DNA of 64,000 bases from Dehalococcoides mccartyi (GTDB lineage Bacteria; Chloroflexota; Dehalococcoidia; Dehalococcoidales; Dehalococcoidaceae): positions 124,001-188,000 of the forward strand of contig NZ_CP013074.1 of assembly GCF_001889305.1 (NCBI RefSeq), given 5' to 3'. Each line of letters begins with the position of its first letter. Position 1 is the stretch's first letter. Positions 60,701-64,000 of this stretch are shown in pieces. The position numbers and the translations under genes were made by a program. Under the pieces are notes generated by a model. The model was not told where the DNA came from. It saw only the letters and a program-made list of their open reading frames with translations, and did not search any database.

Positions 60701-60987
60701 ATTGGATGGAAAATCCGACTTATTTATTCTCACATCTTTTAGCTCGTGAACCTATAAAAAATAGGGGGACGGAAGTAAGTAGATTCGAATTTGGTAATAA
60801 AAATATACTCCTAGAATTCAAAGAAAAAATTAGTAGAACTCATGAAATGAAATTAGAAATATTTGTCGTGCAACCAGGGTTATCAAAATCACAAGTATCG
60901 AATATTCAACTAGGACTATTAAGTGTAACTGAAAATTATTTGATGCAAACTTACAATTTATTCTTTAAGGTTATCGCAAACTCTTGA
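57703..60987 (+). CDS. SF2 helicase with C-terminal nuclease-like motif (candidate defence)
   Basis: This 1094-residue protein has a helicase core: Walker A MPTGTGKTETML (170-176 region), DEAH (280-283), TATPYR (about 306) and LVGRFTR (about 460). The N terminus (1-130) and middle part are unassigned. Near the C terminus ADVVAIKSKDNTICVEFYHC, then K, gives a D-x(n)-ExxxxK-like pattern (about 954-973) like PD-(D/E)XK nucleases. It is A+T-rich and lies inside the prophage with unknown neighbours. Relatives act in restriction or anti-phage defence. TTG 57703 follows GAGGAAGGA. Confidence 0.8.
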   Translation: METAYRFPEIFAINESHNGNLIQQLLSPGFEILVGIEPLEDSRVKGFVLKPRISGASEILVITNAAKVPERFDRVLRVRLKTPTASSTLSSEYKSVKWIKHPKLSQVPASPIDYQSRIHKTLESWQGKFQYIQEVREKNIRGLRLPQIGAIHAVHSHWAVSNRPATIVMPTGTGKTETMLSVLVSTPCQRLLVIVPTDALRSQLFDKFLTLGKLKEIGAISNDASYPIVGLLRHKPRNLTEIDDFFSKCNVVITTMSIVGQCSNKMKEQIASHCKVLFIDEAHHIAAETWSECKEKFASRKIIQFTATPYRNDDKLVGGDIIFNYPLTKAQEEGYFTAINFKSVIEYDPSKSDLIIAEAAIQQLIEDRKHFDHILMARVKSVDRAKQVFKLYEKYSEFNPVQLHTGIKSVKERELIRNKIIEGKSSIVVCVDMLGEGFDLPRLKIAAFHDVKKSLPITLQLVGRFTRFMPDLGEATVIANTAQLDVEEELKKLYSQNPDWNDILRRTSQGLVQKQIDLQKFISNFGTDCKQIPLQNLRPAMSAVIYHTKCEDWKPEDYCSGIPGIGSLEHIHHEINKYDDTLVIVTAKKVPIDWINVGDIFSWEWELYILYWNREQKLLFIHSSTNNGYFKKLAEAVAGEVELVNGPRVFHCFSGINRLRLQNVGLIEQLGRLIRYTMRAGSDVESGLTEAQTRNVIKSNIFGIGYEDGSKVSIGCSYKGRIWSRNITNIEALTKWCSHIGSKILDNTVNAESVLKGTLVPKSISQRPNIMPIAIEWPLIMYKEPETTYDLIFDSETIQPLYNFDIRLTNPTESGELKFEVCSDSKRLEFLLRLYSKNGLPDFAISVIGDQKILIRQRGGYIPLKDYFNTNPPVIWFADGSSLEGNSFTKLNSEYAQFPSQNILTWDWEGTTITKEIQGISKEQDSIQYKVIQKLIEDNCYEVIFNDHGTGECADVVAIKSKDNTICVEFYHCKHSKSSRPGARIDDLYEVCGQAQKNIHWMENPTYLFSHLLAREPIKNRGTEVSRFEFGNKNILLEFKEKISRTHEMKLEIFVVQPGLSKSQVSNIQLGLLSVTENYLMQTYNLFFKVIANS

Positions 60988-61006
60988 TAATTAAAACCTA
61001 ATAATT

Positions 61007-61558
61007 CTAGTTTTGTCTATTGAGTATTAGGTATATCGAAAATGCTAAAGTTGCTATTGTTACCCATAAAATGGGTGGTCCAAGTGGTTCTAATTTAAAG
61101 GATAAAATACATAGTGTAATCACTAAAGATATAAAGCATACTGTTTCCATTATGTGTAGGCTTGTGGCCCTTTTACCTATTGATTTACAACTTAGTCGAA
61201 CTTTATTGGTAAAATCTACTATTTCCCAAATTAAGAACACTATACTAACTATAGGTATTATCCATAAGATGCTATATTGTTTTGTTGTATCAGCTATGCT
61301 TATAGTCGCACTAAGAAATGCGACTAATGAAACTATATATAGGGGTGTCAGAAAAAGGTCATTTATTTTCGCGTATATTTGCCTAAGTAATCTTATTGGT
61401 AATTGCCCTAAAATTGATATAAAACCTACTGCAAGAAAGGCTACTCCCGCTACTTTTATACTACTATTAATTAATTGACTCCCCTGATCAATAAGAAATA
61501 TTCCAGACGAAATATATGCTAATATTGTTAATCTTATGTCTATAATGGAATTATTCAA
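61007..61558 (-). CDS. Multi-span membrane protein, unknown
   Basis: This 183-residue protein has about five hydrophobic segments (ILAYISSGIFLIDQG; VAGVAFLAVGFISILG; LTPLYIVSLVAFLSATI; ILWIIPIVSIVFLIWEIV; TVCFISLVITLCIL). Start is a TTG at 61558 with no clear SD. It lies between the helicase and the 310-residue protein, on the opposite strand from the helicase. It may be an effector in a defence set; this is inference. Confidence 0.5.
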   Translation of the reverse strand: MNNSIIDIRLTILAYISSGIFLIDQGSQLINSSIKVAGVAFLAVGFISILGQLPIRLLRQIYAKINDLFLTPLYIVSLVAFLSATISIADTTKQYSILWIIPIVSIVFLIWEIVDFTNKVRLSCKSIGKRATSLHIMETVCFISLVITLCILSFKLEPLGPPILWVTIATLAFSIYLILNRQN

Positions 61559-61592
61559 CTTATTATGTGCTCGATTTTCATTAAAATAATTC

Positions 61593-62525
61593 TTATATTA
61601 TTTCGGAAAGTAGAGAGAGTATAGAAGCAGATTGGTGTATAGCAAACCGTGCATAACTGCGATTACATTGGTATTCTCCTGGGTGATTTGCGCCTGAGAA
61701 AGAGCCCCACAGTGTCGTTAATATTTTGGCTACACGTTGTGAATTATCTTCCCCGATCGTTGGCATCAGTATTTGAGTTTGCATCGTTTTTATTTTAGCT
61801 GAAAAGCTATTATCGTTTGGACTCGCATCTTTTTTATGTAATTTTAAAGCTAATTTATCTACTACTGCCTCAAGAGCTTTTCTTGAATGCACTATTATGT
61901 TTTTGTAATCTTCTTCAGTATCGGCTGTTTCAAAAATTTTTACTGCACGTGTTAGTTCTGTTATTGCGTAACTAAATTCTTGTTTGAAATTGTTCGGAAT
62001 TTGAATTGTAACTGAGTATAGGTTTTCTAATCCCAAGCCAGATAATACTCTTTCTTCCCAAATAGATTTAGGTAGAGATAACACGATTGCTACATTTCTA
62101 GCAACAGTACTATGTAAATATGAGGCGATTTCGGTTGTATAACCTGCTCCTCCAACAGCTAATATACAACTAATGTCTAATATAAACTCAATATTTTTGC
62201 CTTTGCGTTGGTTTTCTATGAAATTTAATTTTTCCTCTGAAAGAGGAACATCGAAAGAGGAACAAGCATTATTATTATAAATCATGCTCGTTTCAGATAT
62301 TTTCACCCATTTAGATTCATGATAGATTTTAAGGTTCACATTGAAAAATAGCGGAGTGAAATATATATTCATTGAAGAAAATTCAGGATTATTTTCAATT
62401 ATAAATGGAATTCGAATATTGTTATCATAATCATTCAGATTATTTGAACATATTTCATTCTCATTTATTTTGATTCTTTTTATAAGCTTTCCTTGGTCCC
62501 CACTAGTATAAAAATTTGCGTCCAT
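61593..62525 (-). CDS. Unknown protein with abortive-infection-like C terminus
   Basis: This 310-residue A+T-rich protein starts MDANFYTSGDQGKLIKRI, with GAAGGGA before ATG 62525. The N-terminal half is beta-rich. The C-terminal 110 residues are helical (DYKNIIVHSRKALEAVVDKL; WGSFSGANHPGEY; ARFAIHQSASILSLLSEII), resembling helical domains found at the end of abortive-infection proteins. It is 34 bases upstream of the membrane-protein gene, so the two may form one operon next to the helicase. The match is at pattern level only. Confidence 0.6.
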   Translation of the reverse strand: MDANFYTSGDQGKLIKRIKINENEICSNNLNDYDNNIRIPFIIENNPEFSSMNIYFTPLFFNVNLKIYHESKWVKISETSMIYNNNACSSFDVPLSEEKLNFIENQRKGKNIEFILDISCILAVGGAGYTTEIASYLHSTVARNVAIVLSLPKSIWEERVLSGLGLENLYSVTIQIPNNFKQEFSYAITELTRAVKIFETADTEEDYKNIIVHSRKALEAVVDKLALKLHKKDASPNDNSFSAKIKTMQTQILMPTIGEDNSQRVAKILTTLWGSFSGANHPGEYQCNRSYARFAIHQSASILSLLSEII

Positions 62526-62684
62526 CTTAATCCCTTCATATATGTTTTAATGCGAATAAGAGCTTAACATAATAACATTGTCGTATATTTTACTAGAATT
62601 TCGTAAAATATCAAGATTATTATTCATCTCAATTGAGTAAAGATTAAAAGGAGTTAGTGCTTCGGTTGCTTAGTGCTTCTATAG

Positions 62685-62742
62685 CTGGCAGTCAAAAGGT
62701 AGAGGGTTCGAATCCCTCCGGCTCCACCATAAAGCTAAAAGC
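62685..62742 (+). repeat. Right att site (58-bp direct repeat)
   Basis: This is a perfect copy of 46411-46468, i.e. the 3' 45 bases of tRNA-Ala plus 13. The upstream half of the tRNA is missing here, as expected of an att duplicate. Two TTAGTGCTTC repeats lie just upstream at 62654 and 62670. It is also the left end of the next element. Confidence 0.95.
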
Positions 62743-62766
62743 GCTGTCGGTAGCTCGAAATGGCGC

Positions 62767-63765
62767 ATGAATGACCATTTAACCCACAAAAATTCTTACG
62801 ATTATCCAATCGTAGCTAGTGACCTTTTGACTACACCTGATGACCTCAGATTATGTCTTTCCACATATATTCTGATGGCCAAGGTAGGGCAGCTTAGCCC
62901 GGCTACAATTTCAAATTACAGATATATGTGCGGCAAATTCGTTGATTTTTGCCAGGAGCATGGCGTTACTAAGCCGGTCCAGATTACTTCGATATACCTC
63001 GGCTTATTCCTTCAGCAATTACAGTTAACCAACGGTCCGCAATCTGTCACTGATTATTTCAAGCAGATACGCCCATTTATCAACTGGCTCAAGGAAAATG
63101 GACAGATTACCGTAGATCCATTAAAGCAGGTACGTTTACCCAAAGTACCCCGCAAAGTTATACAGCCGTTCACTCAGGAGCATTGCCAGCGGCTGCTGTC
63201 CTTAGTGTCAGGGGAGACATTCGAGGATAAGAGGAATAAGACACTTATTTTATTGTTGCTGGATACAGGCCTCAGGCTACGGGAATGTACAGATCTGAAA
63301 TGGAGTGATATCAATTATGATAGCGAATTGGTTAAGGTTATGGGCAAGGGTGCTAAAGAACGGGTTGTACGTATAGGTCCTAAAGTTTAAAGAGCATTAC
63401 TGGAATATCAATACCTTAAAATTCAGTCATTTCCCGGAGATAAAACCCCTGATGTTTGGGTTAGCCGGCACAAAACCCGCTATAGTGATAAAGAGTGCCA
63501 CCCTTTAACTAAAAATGGCATCATGCAGACAATCATCACATTAGGCAAGCGGGCAGGCATTACAAATATACAGTGCAGTCCCAATACATTTAGACACACC
63601 TTTGCTACTATGTGCTTACGTAATGGAGCAGGTGAGTTTGAACTTCAGTCATTGCTGAGGCATGGTACTCTGACACAGACTAGAAAATACGCTGCCAGTT
63701 TGAATTCTGAAGTAGCAGTTCATGGGCATAAGAAATTTAGCCCGGTTGATAATTTAAAGCTGTAA
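62767..63765 (+). pseudogene. Tyrosine integrase, interrupted by a nonsense codon
   Basis: The frame MNDHLTHKNSYDYPIVAS continues to VRIGPKV, then TAA at 63388-63390 (codon 208), then resumes in the same frame to 63765 with RALLEYQYLK and further. The intact integrase has Q at the matching position, so a CAA to TAA change is likely. The catalytic residues are kept: R in DTGLRLREC, K in GKGAKERVV, HTFRHTFA, RHGTLTQTRKY. The LLGH motif reads LLRH. It is the broken counterpart of the integrase at 46490. Confidence 0.9.
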
Positions 63766-63825
63766 AAAAATTTGCAGAGCTAGGTATAATTAAATTAAGG
63801 GACATTGCCCGACTACAGACAGCGA

Positions 63826-63870
63826 GGTATATGAACGGGCGGTATTTGGGATTAGGCCCGTTCATATACC
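63826..63870. repeat. Perfect 15-bp inverted repeat
   Basis: GGTATATGAACGGGC, a 15-base spacer, then GCCCGTTCATATACC lies 60 bases after the integrase pseudogene. It lacks a U-run, so it may be a protein-binding site, a recombination site or a terminator for the leftward gene at 63939. Confidence 0.75.
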
Positions 63871-63938
63871 CCATTTGTTTAGAAACAAGCGTTTAACTGT
63901 TCTGCAGTACAGAATACTCCGAAGCAGATAAAGTCAGA

Positions 63939-64000
63939 CTACTTGTTTTTGCGTTTTTCTATTTCCTCTTCTACTTCTTTAGCTCCGTCAGCGTAGAAAG
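63939..64000 (-). CDS. C-terminal end of a leftward gene (partial)
   Basis: The frame open at the window edge ends FYADGAKEVEEEIEKRKNK then TAG at 63939-63941. The last 19 residues are charged and helical; identity cannot be given. Confidence 0.5.
   Translation of the reverse strand, partial: FYADGAKEVEEEIEKRKNK

Larger units (their letters stand above)
46411..62742. mobile_element. Integrated inovirus-like (filamentous phage-type) prophage with cargo
   Basis: The element is bounded by a perfect 58-bp direct repeat (46411-46468 and 62685-62742) whose first 45 bases are the 3' half of tRNA-Ala. A tyrosine integrase lies at the left edge. The leftward core (55731 to 48891) carries SSB, a coat-like peptide, a secreted tip-like protein, small membrane proteins, a Zot-like ATPase and a rolling-circle Rep, which is the filamentous phage gene set. 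No tail, capsid, terminase or relaxase gene was found. A+T-rich cargo lies to the right of the repressor. Deletion of one repeat would regenerate attB and a 16.3-kb circle. Alternative: a pleolipovirus-like membrane virus. Confidence 0.75.
62685..64000. mobile_element. Left end of a second, tandem element (partial)
   Basis: After the second att repeat a second integrase gene begins at the same distance and orientation as in the first element, and the segment between att and start is similar. The element continues past the window edge. The next att copy is expected to its right. Confidence 0.7.

Noticed and set aside
61020-61478. Rightward 152-codon frame
   Set aside because: It is antisense to the leftward membrane protein at 61007-61558, which has the clearer hydrophobic pattern. 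Both remain unproved, but one must be a shadow.
46411-62742. Integrative conjugative element
   Set aside because: No relaxase, coupling protein or type IV secretion gene; the Rep is of rolling-circle phage/plasmid type and the ATPase is Zot-like.
63939-64000. Reductive dehalogenase anchor protein end
   Set aside because: Tempting in Dehalococcoides islands, but only 19 residues are visible and they carry no signature.

Overview
The window most likely comes from Dehalococcoides mccartyi or a very close relative (Chloroflexota, Dehalococcoidia). This rests on family recognition, on a 23S-5S rRNA pair with no 16S gene beside it, and on a gene set typical of a small streamlined anaerobe. No database search was run. 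Genes are dense, many overlap by 1-8 bases, and starts at GTG, TTG and even CTG or ATA are common. Starts given here follow Shine-Dalgarno (SD) spacing rather than the longest reading frame.

Region 1 (1-17421) is chromosomal core. It holds the start of ilvE, a lone A+T-rich DUF3800 gene, dinB, a DUF951 gene, pyrF, two related DUF2807 genes, folC, small conserved genes, dtd, a Fur-family regulator, a membrane protein/PH-domain pair, comEA-comEC for DNA uptake, and a five-gene potassium-uptake operon (trkA, trkH, a universal stress protein and two more TrkA-type subunits).

Region 2 (17422-35694) starts with a decayed cation-efflux gene. It continues with a PhoU-like/Pit phosphate pair, gmk-remA, an NfnAB-type electron-bifurcating transhydrogenase pair, small enzymes, ychF, holA, a ROK kinase, alaS-ruvX-tgt and an iron-dependent alcohol dehydrogenase. 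Region 3 (35764-39218) is the 23S-5S rRNA operon with its own consensus promoter and terminator. Region 4 (39309-46455) is clpC-(membrane protein)-radA-ispD-ispF-cysS followed by tRNA-Ala(GGC).

Region 5 (46411-62742) is an integrated element flanked by a perfect 58-bp direct repeat made from the 3' half of the tRNA-Ala gene. A tyrosine integrase lies just inside the left end. The core reads leftward and looks like a filamentous (inovirus-like) prophage: a KGG-type small protein, SSB, a 44-residue coat-like mature peptide with a long leader, a 528-residue secreted tip/adsorption-like protein, three small membrane proteins, a Zot-like ATPase, a strongly folded intergenic region, a C5 cytosine methyltransferase, and a rolling-circle-type Rep. 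A divergent XRE/S24-like repressor faces this module. To its right is A+T-rich cargo: a winged-helix/PD-(D/E)XK-like protein, a 1094-residue SF2 helicase with a C-terminal nuclease-like motif, a multi-span membrane protein and a 310-residue protein of unknown family. This cargo is a candidate anti-phage or anti-plasmid system.

Region 6 (62685-64000) begins at the second att repeat with a second, related integrase gene that is broken by a TAA codon. This is the left end of another element, so tRNA-Ala is a tandem integration hotspot. The window ends inside a leftward gene of which only the last 19 codons are visible.
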